Shown piece after piece: positions 34,388 to 46,254 of a DNA stretch of 64,000 nt. The stretch covers positions 40,320-104,319 of the forward strand of contig JAANDG010000527.1 in the NCBI GenBank assembly GCA_036852015.1, read 5' to 3'. The translations under genes were made by a program, and so were the position numbers. The stretch's first letter is position 1. Each line of letters begins with the position of its first letter. The notes under the pieces were generated by a model. The model searched no databases and was not told the DNA's origin. It worked only from the letters and a program-made list of their open reading frames with translations. The stretch is from Pelodera strongyloides (Eukaryota > Nematoda > Chromadorea > Rhabditida > Rhabditidae).

Positions 34388-35462
34388 AAGCCAGTTATTT
34401 TGTTACCTATATGACATTGATAGAGCTGCCTCGAAGTTCAAGATAACCTCAGTAATTAAACCAATGAAATTCATGATAGGTCCTCTGAAAGATTTGTTGA
34501 AAAATAATACCGTTGGTGTCCAAGCAAGACATAGTGGTGGTGCCGTTACTGTAAGTTGGGAAGAAGTCGACGTTGGCTTCAAAACAGAATCGAAAAGAGC
34601 GCCTGAACTTCACAAGATTATTCTAATCCACGCGCGGTCTTTATAAGGCTAGTGTAATTGTTAGTGTAAGTACTCGAATTTGTGGATCAGTATGTTTCCC
34701 CTTGAGTCGCCAAACCCTGTAAGAGTTTTCCTGATAACGGGTTTCCTGATATTATACCTATGTCTTTTCTTACAATCTCGAAGCAATTGCACCTGAAGCT
34801 AGTTCTAATAAGGCGCCTCTCAATAAACGAGAATCGGAGTTGATACAGTGATAGTACTTACACATTACACCCATTGTTTGCCAGGTCAGATGAGCTGGAA
34901 AATTGGTTATATTTCTAGCAAAGATACTGTACCTTAAATCCACACATCAAGTAATATATGAATATTAGAATACAGTACCTTGAAGTAGAATTTCTTTGAC
35001 GACAATTTTCGTTTGACCCGGAAACGAGTCCACATTCCAGGAAGATTGAAGGCTCAGCTCGTCCGTTGATATACCTTGCGCTCTCTGATAATAATTACAG
35101 CAAGAAAGTTGGCGCGCAAGCGGCGCGAGGTCCGCGCGCAAAATTCCGAGCAATTCTATTCCGCTAACAGCAACACCAAGTTCTTTCTTATTTGTCCCTA
35201 CGATCGCGAGAGGCCAGAGAAGACAGCTCCTCGGTCGATTTGGCTCTGAATTTGTTAATATGTCATATAACGTGAGGAATAACTCGTTGTATACAACTAG
35301 TAGGTGCGTGCTACACAGGTCTTAATTGTACGTCGAGGCCAGGTGTGCTTTTTTTCGCGAGGCCCTCTATAGCTGCGTTTTCACAAAATCTTGAAAAAAT
35401 TCAACAAACCTGTAGATAAGGTCCGCAGTGTACTCAGACGGGCTCCGTAGGACCGCTCCATT

Positions 35463-35590
35463 GTTCGAACCAGGCGTCTGGGGTCTGCATAGTAGAATAA
35501 ATAACAATAATTAAAATGAGCATAACAAACCAGGCGTCTGGGGTCTGCATAATAGAAGAAATAACAACATTTGAAAGAGCATAACAATGC
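35463..35590. repeat. Two tandem units of about 62 bp
   Basis: Two copies of AACCAGGCGTCTGGGGTCTG followed by CATA(G/A)TAGAA and AGCATAACA, at about 35465 and 35527. The AGCATAACAA motif goes on recurring to about 35750. Confidence 0.8.
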
Positions 35591-36343
35591 TTTTATTCTG
35601 AGCATAACAAGGATGTGATGTTTTTGTTATAAACATAACAAGGCCTGTTTTACCTTTGTTATGTGCATGTGAGCATACTAAAGGTCTGTAATGGCTTATG
35701 AGCATGCATACTAAAGGTCTGCAATGATTTTGTTATTAGCATAACAATGCTTCTATTATGATCTTAAAAAAGCAGTGATGGGTCAAAATAGAAAGTAGCA
35801 CACCAGCTGAATACAATCAATAAAACAATTGAAATTGACAATGCACTTCAAGAGGATTACAGCAAACCTGATAAAGGCACATTCAATAGATGCCGATCAC
35901 CAAAGACACACAATAAAAAATAAGCTTACCTGATTAAAGTTCGGTCCCAGTAGAAAGAATTGATAAAGGGGGAGTGATGATATCATCCGTGAGCTTACGT
36001 CGTGAGCGTAACCATTCGACACCAACCGCCGCAGCACACAATCACAACCACCGCGGACAGTGATAAATACCTTTTTAGGTCAGAGGGTAACCTGTTATTG
36101 ATGTGCAGGTTCTTGGAATGGTTGTGCCCTAGGGGTACATGGTTGTACCCTAGGGTTACAACCATTACGCGTTACGAGTTATGCAGTGCGCGGAAAACCT
36201 AACAAGGACTGTCGAAATCGTTATCCTTTTGCAGGCTTGCCCGTTCTACAACATTTTATGCAGTAAAATGCCATCTGAATATTATTCAGCCCCAGTTTAA
36301 TTATTCCTGATTATGTAATAAGCTCGTGTAAGCAAATTACTTA

Positions 36344-36710
36344 TTAAAGCGAACATGTAGACACTCAAAATGCGCAAAACAAACGCGAAAATTAGAGTTT
36401 CCTCACCAGACATGAACTTAAATAGGCGGCTGAATATGTAAATTCGAATATTCGAATTTGCATGCAAATATGTCTCTGAATAATGCTATTTCTCAATATC
36501 TGCATGCGTATTTGAGAGAAATTTTCCATTGCCCCCGACGATGTTTGGCTTCGGATCAAGTTACGCGTTTACTATGGAAAGGGTGAACTTTGTAGTTTAT
36601 TTTCTTTTAACTGGGAATCTTTGTACAACTTTGTTGCCGTTTCCTTAATGGGGAACATACATTCTAGCAACATAGCTTAACTTCAAAAAGGGCCTACTTA
36701 TTCCCTTTAA
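36344..36710. mobile_element. TTAA foldback element, ATGTAGGCACTC family (copy 3)
   Basis: 367 bp from TTAAAGCGAACATGTAGACAC to TTATTCCCTTTAA, with the octamer palindrome ATTTGCATGCAAAT at 36456-36469. Confidence 0.85.
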
Positions 36711-37590
36711 TAGACATATGTTCTACGCTGAAAAATAATTCCTTCTCATTTCTTACTAGGCAATGCTCGGGTTCATTACCGCGTTTATCTCACTCCACAA
36801 TATTTCCTATGCAAAACAATTGTGCTGAATCGAACTTTTATTCTCCATTCAGAATTAGAAGGCAGCTATCAGATAATAAGAACATTAACACCAATTAAGC
36901 GAAAAAATAATAATGCCTAGCACAGTGCAAACCGAGCATGGTGAAAAAGGAATAATGAAGATTAGAAAAACTCGATCCTTTAATTATTTTCGAGAAGGTT
37001 TTTAAGGACGTCTTCTTCGAGAAACAATTGGACGTACTCTGGAACAACGAGACATCCTTTTTTGCGTTGGGCTCAAAATTAGGTTACACTAGGGAACATT
37101 ACACTAACTAAGTAAAAGCAAATCCAAAACTTCCTTTCAAATCATCAGGTACGTATTTTTCCAAAATCTATTTTTTTGTGTATTCCAATATGTGGTATCA
37201 AGATGTCAGCAAGGGTCACCGATGCAATTGTAGTAAATTTCCCAGTATTATTTATCCACATTACTTTGTACTATTTCCTTTTTCCCAGCCATATTGGGAT
37301 CTAAACTCCCTTTAGGATCCGAAGACGGTCGCCTGTACTCTGAGCACAACGGAACCGAATTGTAGAAACCGGGGACAACCGTTAATGGGCACAGCCACAG
37401 TAGGATCGGGGCACACCCCAAGAAAACAATGCACACGAAGTCCAGAAACCAATCGGCGTGACGGGCCGACGGCTACTGAAGAACCCCCAAACCTCACCTC
37501 AGGGTTTGCAACCAACGGACCGAGGTCGTCGTTAATATACAGAACACATTGCAAAAAGAAAAACAAGGATAATGTATTCCCGGACTGGAC
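36711..37590. other. No gene recognised
   Basis: Unremarkable AT-rich sequence up to about 37250, then a more GC-rich stretch leading into the minisatellite. No exon supported. Confidence 0.4.
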
Positions 37591-38840
37591 TTCATGAAGG
37601 CCCGGGTGCCCGTCTCGTCTTCGGTAATAGTATCCATATTCATCATCGATGATCATCAGGAACGATGTTTACACGTCAACTTAATTTTGAGTCACAGCTT
37701 CTGAATCCGATGACGATATTCATGAAGGCCCGGTTGCCCGTCTAGTCTTTGGTAGTCGTATCCATATTCATCATCGACGGTCATCGGGAACGATGTTTGC
37801 ACGTCAACTTAATTTTGATGTCACAGCTACTGAATCCGATGACGATATTCATGAAGGCCCGGTTGGCCGTCTCGTCTTCGGTAGTCGCATCCATATTCAT
37901 CAACGACGGTCAACAGGAACGATGTTTACATGTCAACTTATTGACGTCACAGCGTCTGAATCCGATGACGATATTCATGAAGGCCCGGTTGGCCGTCTCT
38001 TCTTAGGTAATCGTATCCATATTCATCATCGATGGTCATCAGGAACGATGTTTACACATCATCTTAATTTTGAAGTCACAGCTTCTGAATCCGATGACGA
38101 TATTCATGAAGGCCCGGTTGCCCGTCTCGTCTTTGGTAGTCGTATCCTTATTCATCATCGACGGTCATCGGGAACGATGTTTGCACGTCAACTTAATTTT
38201 GATGTCACAGCTACTGAATCCGATGACGATATTCATGAAGGCCCGGTTGGCCGTCTCGGCTTCGGTAGTCGCATCCATATTCATCAACGACGGTCAACAG
38301 GAACGATGTTTACATGTCAACTTAATTGACGTCACAGCGTCTGAATCCGATGACGATATTCATGAAGGCCCGGTTGGCCGCCTCTTCTTAGCTAATCGTA
38401 TCCATATTCATCATCGATGGTCATCAGGAACGATGTTTACACATCATCTTAATTTTGAAGTCACAGCTTCTGAATCCGATGGCGATGTTCATGAAGGCCC
38501 GGTTGCCCGTCTCGTCTTCGGTAGCCGTATCCATATTCATCATCGACGGTCATCGAGAACGATGTTTGCACGTCAACTTAATTTTGATGTCACAGCTACT
38601 GAATCCGATGACGATATTCATGAAGGCCCGGTTGGCCGTCTCGTCTTCGGTAGTCGCATCCATGTTCGTGATCGACGGTCATCGGGAACGATGCTTACAC
38701 GTCAACTTAATTTTGAGTCACAGCTTCTGAATCCGATGCCGATATTCATGAAGGCCCGGTTGCCCGTCTGGTCTTCGGTAGTCGCATCCATATTCATCAT
38801 CGACGGGCATCGGGAACCATATTTACACGTCAACTTCGTC
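37591..38840 (+). repeat. 129-bp coding-like minisatellite, about ten units, three-unit higher order
   Basis: Units start with GAATCCGATGACGATATTCA at 37703, 37832, 37958, 38087, 38216, 38343, 38472, 38601 and 38729, with a partial unit before. Unit length is 129 bp (43 codons), with variants of 126-128. One frame reads Glu-Ser-(Asp)3-Ile-His-Glu-Gly-Pro... across most of the array. Stops and frame changes come only from single-base indels (about 38320 and 38710). Three unit types alternate, so 37832-38215 and 38216-38600 are two copies of a three-unit block. A second frame is also mostly open. Confidence 0.9.
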
Positions 38841-39535
38841 AACAGTCTCGATAAGGAAGTCCACACAACGGAATCAGCAATTTTATTTTTATTTTTTGGC
38901 ACTTTTGTGCCCGTATGCGCGATATCCGCACTAAGTCTATATGATATTGCTTTCTCGTTGAATCTCTTTGACTGCCTGTTTAATTACCCATGTTTGAGGG
39001 TAGTGGGGCGACGGTGAGTGCCGTTTTGAGCGCTCTCACTTTCAGTGCTTATCTCGTCTGCATATTTCTATGCTGCACGGGTAAACACACTGCCTCAATC
39101 AAATTTAATTTTAGTTTTGTGCAACCAGACATTTTTCGGTCACACTTTTCGATTATATAGAGGGGCGGGCGACTAGGGCTCGGCGCGAGCTGCCCGCGCG
39201 CCTTGCTCTAACGTGTTTTACTTGAGCTTTCACATAAGTGCGCGCGCGCGTGTAATCTGTTTCAGAATGAAATAGATAAGAGCGAACCACATAATTAGCA
39301 TATTTGTGCATAAACAGAAAACCATTTTTCATTTCTACAGTTTTGTTCGGAACTCACGTTCACTTGCTTCTTTCTGTCCCTTTTCTTTGGGTGGTTGGGC
39401 TGCCTTAAACGGATAGCTTTAATTTGTTTAAGAAACAACTTTTAATGCATACAAAGAAAAAATACAATAAATTTTAACGCACGCAACAAAATACAACAAG
39501 AATGTTTTCGCAATTGGACGCCAATGATTCTGTTA
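38841..39535. other. Flank of the minisatellite
   Basis: The array's second frame runs on to a stop at 39017 through a hydrophobic stretch that could span a membrane; no splice site or known domain supports it. The rest is AT-rich with a CG-rich patch at about 39160-39250. Confidence 0.35.
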
Positions 39536-39865
39536 ATGAGGAGGCGAGAATGAAGTGCTCAAATAGTTCCCTTTTATCGAAAGCTGATGGTATTAGTTTC
39601 CGAAAAACATACTTTACGAAAGCTTTTCATGGGAAGGAGTAAAATAAAAAATTGTGCTGGCTTGCAAAATGACTTATAAATTTGCATGCCCTTCTTTGGA
39701 AGCCAGATATCTACTACCATCCAAAATTTTTATAGAATTCATATTTTTATATTGATTTACTCCTTCCAATTAAAAGCTTTTGTAAAGCATCTTTTCGGAA
39801 ACAAGTACCATCATCTTTCGATAAAAGGTAACTATTTGCCTCTACATTCTCGCGAGCTTCCTCTT
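39535..39865. mobile_element. Foldback element, about 90-bp arms
   Basis: The left arm (ATAGTTCCCTTTTATCGAAAG ... GGAAGGAGTAAA, cited in part) is mirrored by TTTACTCCTTCC ... CTTTCGATAAAAGGTAACTAT at the right. The unpaired middle is about 100 bp. No TTAA end is evident. Confidence 0.8.
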
Positions 39866-40156
39866 TAAGTAACGTTTGGCATAGTAGCTAAGATATACTA
39901 AGTGTAAAATCACCTTAACAAACTCTTTTCTGCGACCCTCTTGGTTGGTCCCTCTTTTGTCCTCCTTTTTTTGTCCTCCTTAACCTTAGAGGGAAAATTA
40001 GAAACGACCGCGCACAAGCTGCACGGAGAAGCACAGCCCCGCCGCGCAGCTTATGCGCGGACCTTTCGTGCAGCGCAAAAGAGTGACGTTGATTTGGCTA
40101 AAAACTACAACCTATTTTTGAAACATATGCATAGACAAGCTTACACCTCAAACTTC

Positions 40157-40617
40157 TTAAAGGGATAGGTTCACCTCGAATTGCACCTTTTTTATAATTT
40201 CTATTGATAGTATGACCTAGGACGGTCAAAATGCGAAAATTACCTTTGCTCCTCGAGGCAGGAGAGCATGCTCAAAAAGTCTACCTCGAATTTATAAACC
40301 AACTGGGACAAGGCAGCCTCGCTAAGTGGGAAATAGCGTGACAGGATTGATGTGTAGACATCTTTGTGATAGACAGAGGGGGAGAAAAGGACCCTGTATC
40401 TTCTAGCGTCTCCAGCTGTGGTATGCTATTTCCCACTTAGCTAGGATGTGGTACCCCAGTTGCTTCATAAATTCCAGGTACCTTAGCTTTTTGAGCAAAC
40501 TCTCCTACCTCGGGGATTAAACGTAATTTTGTACGTAATTTTTTGCATTATGAATATTTTCGGCCATATCAATATAAATTATTCAAAAAGGTGCAAATTC
40601 TAGTGAACCTATCATCC
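40157..40617. mobile_element. TTAA foldback element, GGATAGGTTCACC family
   Basis: TTAAAGGGATAGGTTCACC at the left; AGTGAACCTATC at the right without TTAA. Inner mirrored blocks include GCTAAGTGGGAAATAGC / GCTATTTCCCACTTAGC and CTCAAAAAGTC / TTTTTGAGCA. A fragment of the same family lies at about 40937-40995. Confidence 0.75.
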
Positions 40618-41143
40618 CCGTTCAACATTTGCAATTTTAACACTTTATTTGTTTCGGTGGAAACCATCTCGACCTCCAGAGCTTCATCTGGCACTGCACT
40701 TTGTCAGTCGTGAATGCGAACAGGAAAACAGTACGCTGCTGAGAAACGTTACAATTTATTTGGTTTTGTAGGCGGTTGTAGAGTTCACGTAACTATAGTT
40801 CTTAAAAACAAGCTACAGTTCGTTTGTTTAGACTTTACAGCCAGGAATAGAATAGACTGTAGAAAAACAGTGCTAGGCACTGACCCCGTTTCAACCCATA
40901 TATCATAGAGGGTGTTGACGGGGTTGGGTATCATCAGTGCTCAAAAAGTCAAACTACCTCGAATTTACAAACCAACTGGGGCACGGCATGCTCGCTACAC
41001 CCTTTTTGATTGTTTCTGCATATGTTCACACTTTCGTCCTATTGGTGTGTCACCCTTTCGCCATGCGTACCAGACAAGAGACTAGACTGTGCGAAGTACG
41101 CGGCGAAACCTGGACGAATACCATTTTTTGCGTTTAAAGCGAA

Positions 41144-41516
41144 ATACCACCCGGTTTGGGGTTTTTTCACCAAAAATATTTTGAAAAAAGTTATAAACGA
41201 AAATAAACATAAAAACACAAACAAATAAGGGCATCTTGCACAAAAATGTTCTCAAACAACCATATTTTGCGATTTTGTATGGGAAAATTCGCTTCAGGCG
41301 ATTTGCCGATTTTAATACTAGCACGGCCCTGGAAAAATCGAGGGATGGCCTTTTCAAATGATCACGCATACGGCAGCATCCAAATGACGAAATGTTGACA
41401 AAATATTTTGAATTCGGCTAGTAAAACGGTGGTTTGAAAACGGTGGTCAACGCACGGTTGTTTACTCCTCCTCTTTTTGTATTTTTTTGTTGAGACCGAC
41501 CGCTAATTCGCTTTAA
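41144..41516. mobile_element. Element with TTAAAGCGAA termini
   Basis: 373 bp between TTAA sites with a TTAAAGCGAAATACC left end and a TTCGCTTTAA right end; only about 11 bp of the termini pair. Its right TTAA is shared with the next repeat. Confidence 0.5.
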
Positions 41517-41562
41517 AGGTTATGCAAACACTGCTCAGTCAAAGATCCACCCCAAGCTTTAA
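41513..41562. repeat. 50-bp TTAA-bounded repeat (copy 1)
   Basis: TTAAAGGTTATGCAAACACTG ... CCCCAAGCTTTAA; a 48-bp relative is at 50614-50661 in the same orientation, also bounded by TTAA. Confidence 0.7.
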
Positions 41563-41605
41563 AGGGATGGGTTCACTACAAAATCACCTTGTTTTTATGC
41601 TTTAG

Positions 41606-41908
41606 TTTGATTGTACAAAGATAAAGATAAAGATAAAGTGAACCGGGTTATATCAACCGAATCCGCGGAAACGGTGCACCGGGGTCCAGCTCAGAGGCTG
41701 GACATACTGGCCATTTAAACTTCCCGGTGGCCAATCTGCTCGGGAAGTCGATTTATCTCCGCTGGTTTTACCCAGCTACCAACTTTTACACCTTTGGTGG
41801 GGTGAGGGGTTCCGGGCCGGGATCGAACCAGCGACCGGTGGCGTGAGCAAGGGCCTTGCCACTTGACCACGCCCCCCACTTGACCACGCCCCTTTTGATT
41901 GTACAAAG
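41606..41908 (-). mobile_element. tRNA-derived SINE with 15-bp target duplication
   Basis: Minus-strand SINE. The tRNA-like head has A-box TGGTCAAGTGGCAAGG and B-box GGTTCGATCCC; the 3' tail is (CTTTAT)n at 41617-41638. The target duplication TTTGATTGTACAAAG is exact at 41606-41620 and 41894-41908. A CCACTTGACCACGCCCC stretch is doubled at the 5' end. The duplication shows retrotransposition by target-primed insertion, probably into a TTAA foldback element starting at 41559. Confidence 0.9.
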
Positions 41909-42334
41909 GTAAACTTAAACAAAGAGCATAAAAAATATTCCTTGAATTATTCCCTAGGGCAGATACTAGGTAAAAAAGGTGAGTATTGATCGATCTTCCG
42001 ATAAAGTTGTACTGCAAGATAAACTAAAGAAGCTAAGAGATTCATTTTTGATGACGTCGTTTCCAGGAAAAGGTTCCATATATAAGGGCCTCGCGAGTGA
42101 AACCTTTTCCAGATATGATGTCATTTTGTTTGTGGTCCCGATAAGGAAGTCCGCATCAGGATACCAGCTGTTTTGCTGATCTTTTTTCATTTTCTCAAAT
42201 ATGAAACACTAAATTGAACTCCAATTTTATATCAGAACACAAGTAAATGTGTTTAAACACACAGTAATTTGTTTTGAAACGATCATTTAAGCTTTAAATT
42301 GTAAAAAAATACCCTAGTAAAAATGCAAAAATAG

Positions 42335-42413
42335 CTTCCGCAGGGAGGAATCGAGCACTTGACCTGTAGCTTATCAGTCAGGAGTGCTACCCATTATGCC
42401 AAATGGTAGCCGA
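42335..42413 (-). repeat. tRNA-like sequence (SINE head or tRNA relic)
   Basis: On the minus strand, D-arm-like TGGCATAATGGGTAGC and B-box-like GTGCTCGATTCC. The acceptor and anticodon stems do not pair cleanly, so a functional tRNA is not called. Confidence 0.45.
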
Positions 42414-42835
42414 CATCATACATCACTGAGGCTCTTATAAGGAACGGTTATGCGTAATTGCTCAATAATTACGTTTCGCACGTTTTGAATGCGCCATATT
42501 TAATAGAATTTAGTTCTCTACAACTTTTGTATTACAACTTTTCTTAATTCTGATATGAACTTTGGAATTTCCCGTTAGATTTTCTTTTCCCGACCGGTAG
42601 TGGTCGGGTCTATCATGTCTACTCTATCATGCACCGTCGCCGTTCTCCTTAGTCGATCCCTGAATCTCGACTTTCGTCTCGCTTCGCGTTCGCTGGGGAA
42701 ACGCGAGTCAGCGTTACGCGATTTTAGCATCTCGATTATGTAAGGGTTTGTAAGGATTATGTAAGGTCTACTTACAATTAGGCTGGGGACGAGTGATTAT
42801 TAAAAATAAAGGCGAGTGAGCTCGGCGCAGATCAC

Positions 42836-42860
42836 TATATATATATATATAATCATAATC

Positions 42861-42888
<28 letters not shown>
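42836..42888. repeat. (AT)n microsatellite
   Basis: Two AT runs separated by AATCATAATC. Confidence 0.95.
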
Positions 42889-42893
<5 letters not shown>

Positions 42894-43192
42894 GAAAATA
42901 TGCAAATGTCCCTGACCTGCACATGCTTTCTAGTCTTGAGGTCCTTCTTATCCTTCTTTGACTTTGTCTTGATCTCCTTCTTGTCCTTTTCCTTTTTTGC
43001 CGCACTTTTGAAAAAAAAATCTATTTCTGCCTGAAATTACTTTTTGTATGAAGAAAAATACAAAAAAAGTATATGCCTTAAAGGGTCACGTTCACGAGAT
43101 AAAAAAAATATTGTTATACTTTACATTGATTTTCCTATTCTCCATACCAGTTAAAGGGACGGGCACATAAAAAAATAATCATATATTTAGCA

Positions 43193-43445
43193 AGTTTTTA
43201 TAAATGAGATTTCCTTTGTTAGCGCGATAGCGACAAAATAGTTTGGATTTGATCCGAGAGCCTTTTTTTCCATTTTTCACATTGAATTTGGTCCTAGACC
43301 AAAAATTGAAATTCTTTTAGTCTAATAAGTAGTGAAAAGACCACATTTCATAAAACCTGCCAACATTTCAGATAAAAATATCAACTTTTACGAAATTTAT
43401 GACCAAATAAGCAAAATTTGCAAAACAAGCGGAAGAAATGTTTGT
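43193..43445 (+). repeat. Dispersed 250-bp repeat (copies 43193 and 43556)
   Basis: Starts TCCTTTGTTAGCGC and carries GATCCGAGAG, GAATTTGGTCCTAGAC and GACCAAATAAGCAA. A second copy follows at 43556-43795, a third lies at 50706-50960, and reverse-oriented relatives lie at about 47190-47370 and 48500-48580. No ORF. Confidence 0.85.
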
Positions 43446-43555
43446 GTGTGTGTGCAACCCCCCCCCTCCTAACCAAAAGAGAGCCAACATAGTCCCAAGT
43501 AACTAACATACGGTCCTTTGGACGCCTAATTTATTGATTGCTTTATTTGCCAACG

Positions 43556-43795
43556 AAATTATCCTTTGTTAGCGCTAACATAGTCTGGGTTTGATCCGAG
43601 AGTCGATTTGTCCAGTTTTCACCCTGAATTTGGTCCTAGACCACAAATTGAAATTCTTTTGTCTACTTAGTGAAAAGACCACATTTCATAATATCTGCGA
43701 AAATTTCAGAGAAAAATGTCAAATTGCACGAAATTTATGACCAAATAAGCAATTGCAAAAAATGCGGAAAAAATGTCTGTGTCCCAGTACGAGTT
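43556..43795 (+). repeat. Dispersed 250-bp repeat, second copy
   Basis: Aligns with 43193-43445 throughout, with small gaps (for example the shortened GCGCTAACATAG start). Confidence 0.85.
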
Positions 43796-44042
43796 TTCTA
43801 GAGGAATGCGCATATATAAGTTCGTGCTGCGCTGCAGATGAGGCGAAAATGGGAACTAGACTGTAAATTACTAAAAGGAAGCTTAATAGAAATAAGCAAC
43901 TGGCGACGAATGGGCGAGGTGTGCGGCGAGGCGGTGAATTCGTTTTATAATATGGGAAATATGATGAGTACCGTAGTCAGATCCACATAAATAGGATCCT
44001 GAATCCTGACTATTTTAGATGGGCCTGAGTCTGGTTTCTGAC

Positions 44043-44479
44043 TTAAAGGATCGCAGTCACTAGAAAATCGTCGTTTTTCTTCGAGTTTACTTGTATTTAG
44101 TAAATAATAGAGACAAATACTTTACCAAAACCGAATAATTTGAATTCCAACTCAGGGAGTGAACAAGTAGAAAAGTAGTTCTACTTAACTACCGCGGGAT
44201 TATGAAACGTGTAGCGATATGCCTGCAGACCCTTGCAGTATATGTAAAGATATAATATGCAGATATTTGCCGAAATAATTTGCATACTCCCGGTCGGAAG
44301 CAGCTGTATGAACACGTTTCGTGATCCTGCGTTAGTTAAGTAGAACTACTTTTCTACTTGTTCACCCCCTGAGTTGGAATTCAAATATCGGTTTTGGGAA
44401 AGTATTTTTCTTTATTCTTTACTAAATTCAAGTAAACACGAAGCAAAATGATGATTTTGGAGTGACTGCGATCCTTTAA
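44043..44479. mobile_element. TTAA foldback element, GGATCGCAGTCACT family
   Basis: 437 bp. TTAAAGGATCGCAGTCACT at the left and AGTGACTGCGATCCTTTAA at the right. Long mirrored arms include AACAAGTAGAAAAGTAG / CTACTTTTCTACTTGTT. Shares its right TTAA with the next element. Confidence 0.9.
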
Positions 44480-44872
44480 AGGGACAGGCCCATCAAAATA
44501 AACCTATATTTACGATACGTTCATAATGACTATCAAGCATTTTTATTACAATATATACAAACCAAATTTCACCTACTTTCGCCCTCGAGGACTTTTCCGA
44601 TCTGCTCATCCACAAATGTATACCATAAAGCTGCAGACTTCCAAGGTGTATATGCAAATTTAGCTCGCATTTTAATTTCTTGATAAATTTGCATATACAC
44701 CTTGGAAGTCTGCAGCTTTATGGTATACATTTATGGATGTGCAGATCGAAAAAAGTCCTCGAGGGCGGAAGTAGGTGAAATTTGGTTTGTATATATTGTA
44801 ATAAAAATGCTCTATATACATTATGAATACTTTGTAAATATAGGTTTAACTTTGATGGGCCTGTCCCTTTAA
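44476..44872. mobile_element. TTAA foldback element, GGGACAGGCCCATC family (copy 1)
   Basis: 397 bp, nearly fully palindromic, from TTAAAGGGACAGGCCCATC to its inverse. Inner arms include CCTCGAGGGCG / CGCCCTCGAGG and GCATATACACCTTGGAAG. No ORF. Confidence 0.95.
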
Positions 44873-45485
44873 ATATGTAAATTAGGTCATGTGAAGAGAG
44901 GACAATATTTTATCGTGGAAACGAAAAAAAAAAGTGAACAATATTGTTCACTTTTTACAGAATCCGATTCATCAAATACTGGCCCTTTTCGTAGTTTTAA
45001 AACATGATGAAACGCACGCTGTCCATTCAAGGACTCGTTTCCACGATAAAATATTGTCCTTTCCACGAAATATGCGTTGGTCAAATTCAGCATCTTTAGT
45101 GCCCAAACTGGATATTTCTCTTTGTGATGTCCTTCATTTTTTGACAGGTGTTTCTTTATGTTAACTACACCTCATCTTCAGGATTCATGTTCTGAAACAC
45201 CTTTTAGAGCTAGAATATTGCAAAAACTGCAGGCACGTTCCAGAGTAGCTTGCGAGCTTGGCATTATATAAAAATGCTAATGAAGCTAATGAAATAAAAC
45301 AAATGCCAGTTTGGGTATTAAAGATGCCGGATTTGAGAAAATACGCAGAATATTGTTCACTTTTTACAGAATCCGATTCATCAAATATTGGCCTCTTTTC
45401 GCAGTTTTAAGACATGATGAAACCCAAACTTTCCATCCAAGGACTCTTTTCCACGATAAATTCTGATATGAAATTGCAAGCAAAT

Positions 45486-45558
<73 letters not shown>

Positions 45559-46254
45559 TATTTTTTATTTGGTATTATTATTTAGTATTGTATATTACAG
45601 CAAAAATATTATCCATATTATAATCATATTTCATGGTATTATAATCATATTTTTGGTATTATGCTTGTGTGTGCCGAGTGCCGAGCCTCTCGAACTCTGT
45701 GCCCACATGTGTTGTGCGTTTGAGGCTCCTTGGAGGAAGGACGAGCCCAACCTCTGGTCGAAATGTGTCTGCACAGGCGCAACAGGAGCAATTCGTGGTA
45801 AATTGTCATATGTAATCGTATTCTTTTGTTTGTGTATGTGCCTATTCTTGTAATTAGACTAGTTGCTACGTTACTAAGAACCATTTGCGTTCATGGTATT
45901 ATAATCATATTTATAGGGATTCGGCTATGGTTAGTTTGCGTCTAATGCATGGTAAGTGATTGCATATACACTTGTATGAATCATTTTAAAACCTTCAGTC
46001 TTCTAATGTGCCTGTTTTTGTGCATAACCCCGATATTAAATGAAATGCCCTAGATTGGGTAATAAAAAGGACTGATTTGAGCACTAGCATAGAATATTAT
46101 ATTTTATATTGTCCACTTATTATAGAATCCGATTCAAATTATTGGCCTCTTTTCGTTGATTTAAAACAGGATGAAACCCAAACTTTCCATTCAAGGACTC
46201 TTTTCCACGATAAAATATTGTCCTCTTTTCACATGACGTAATTTACATATTTAA
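44869..46254. mobile_element. 1.39-kb TTAA element with 53-bp inverted termini
   Basis: The left end, TTAAATATGTAAATTAGGTC and onward to TTATCGTGGAAA, is mirrored at 46205-46254. Inside, a block of about 115 bp (GAATCCGATTCATCAAAT ... TTTCCACGATAAA) occurs three times (about 44957, 45369 and 46125), plus a long T-run at 45488-45557. Both outer TTAA sites are shared with GGGACAGGCC-family elements. No transposase-like ORF. Confidence 0.8.
45488..45557. repeat. Poly(T) tract of about 70
   Basis: Uninterrupted T run inside the 1.39-kb element. Confidence 0.95.

Noticed and set aside
37591..38840. CRISPR-like array
   Set aside because: Whole 129-bp units repeat without unique spacers, in a eukaryotic setting; this is a minisatellite.
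42335..42413. Possible tRNA gene
   Set aside because: The D-arm and B box are tRNA-like, but acceptor and anticodon stems do not pair, so a SINE or relic is more likely.
45414..45623. Poly-Phe open frame
   Set aside because: Translation of the 70-base T run.
44869..46254. LTR retrotransposon from the repeated 115-bp blocks
   Set aside because: The outer repeats are inverted, not direct, and no pol-like frame is present.
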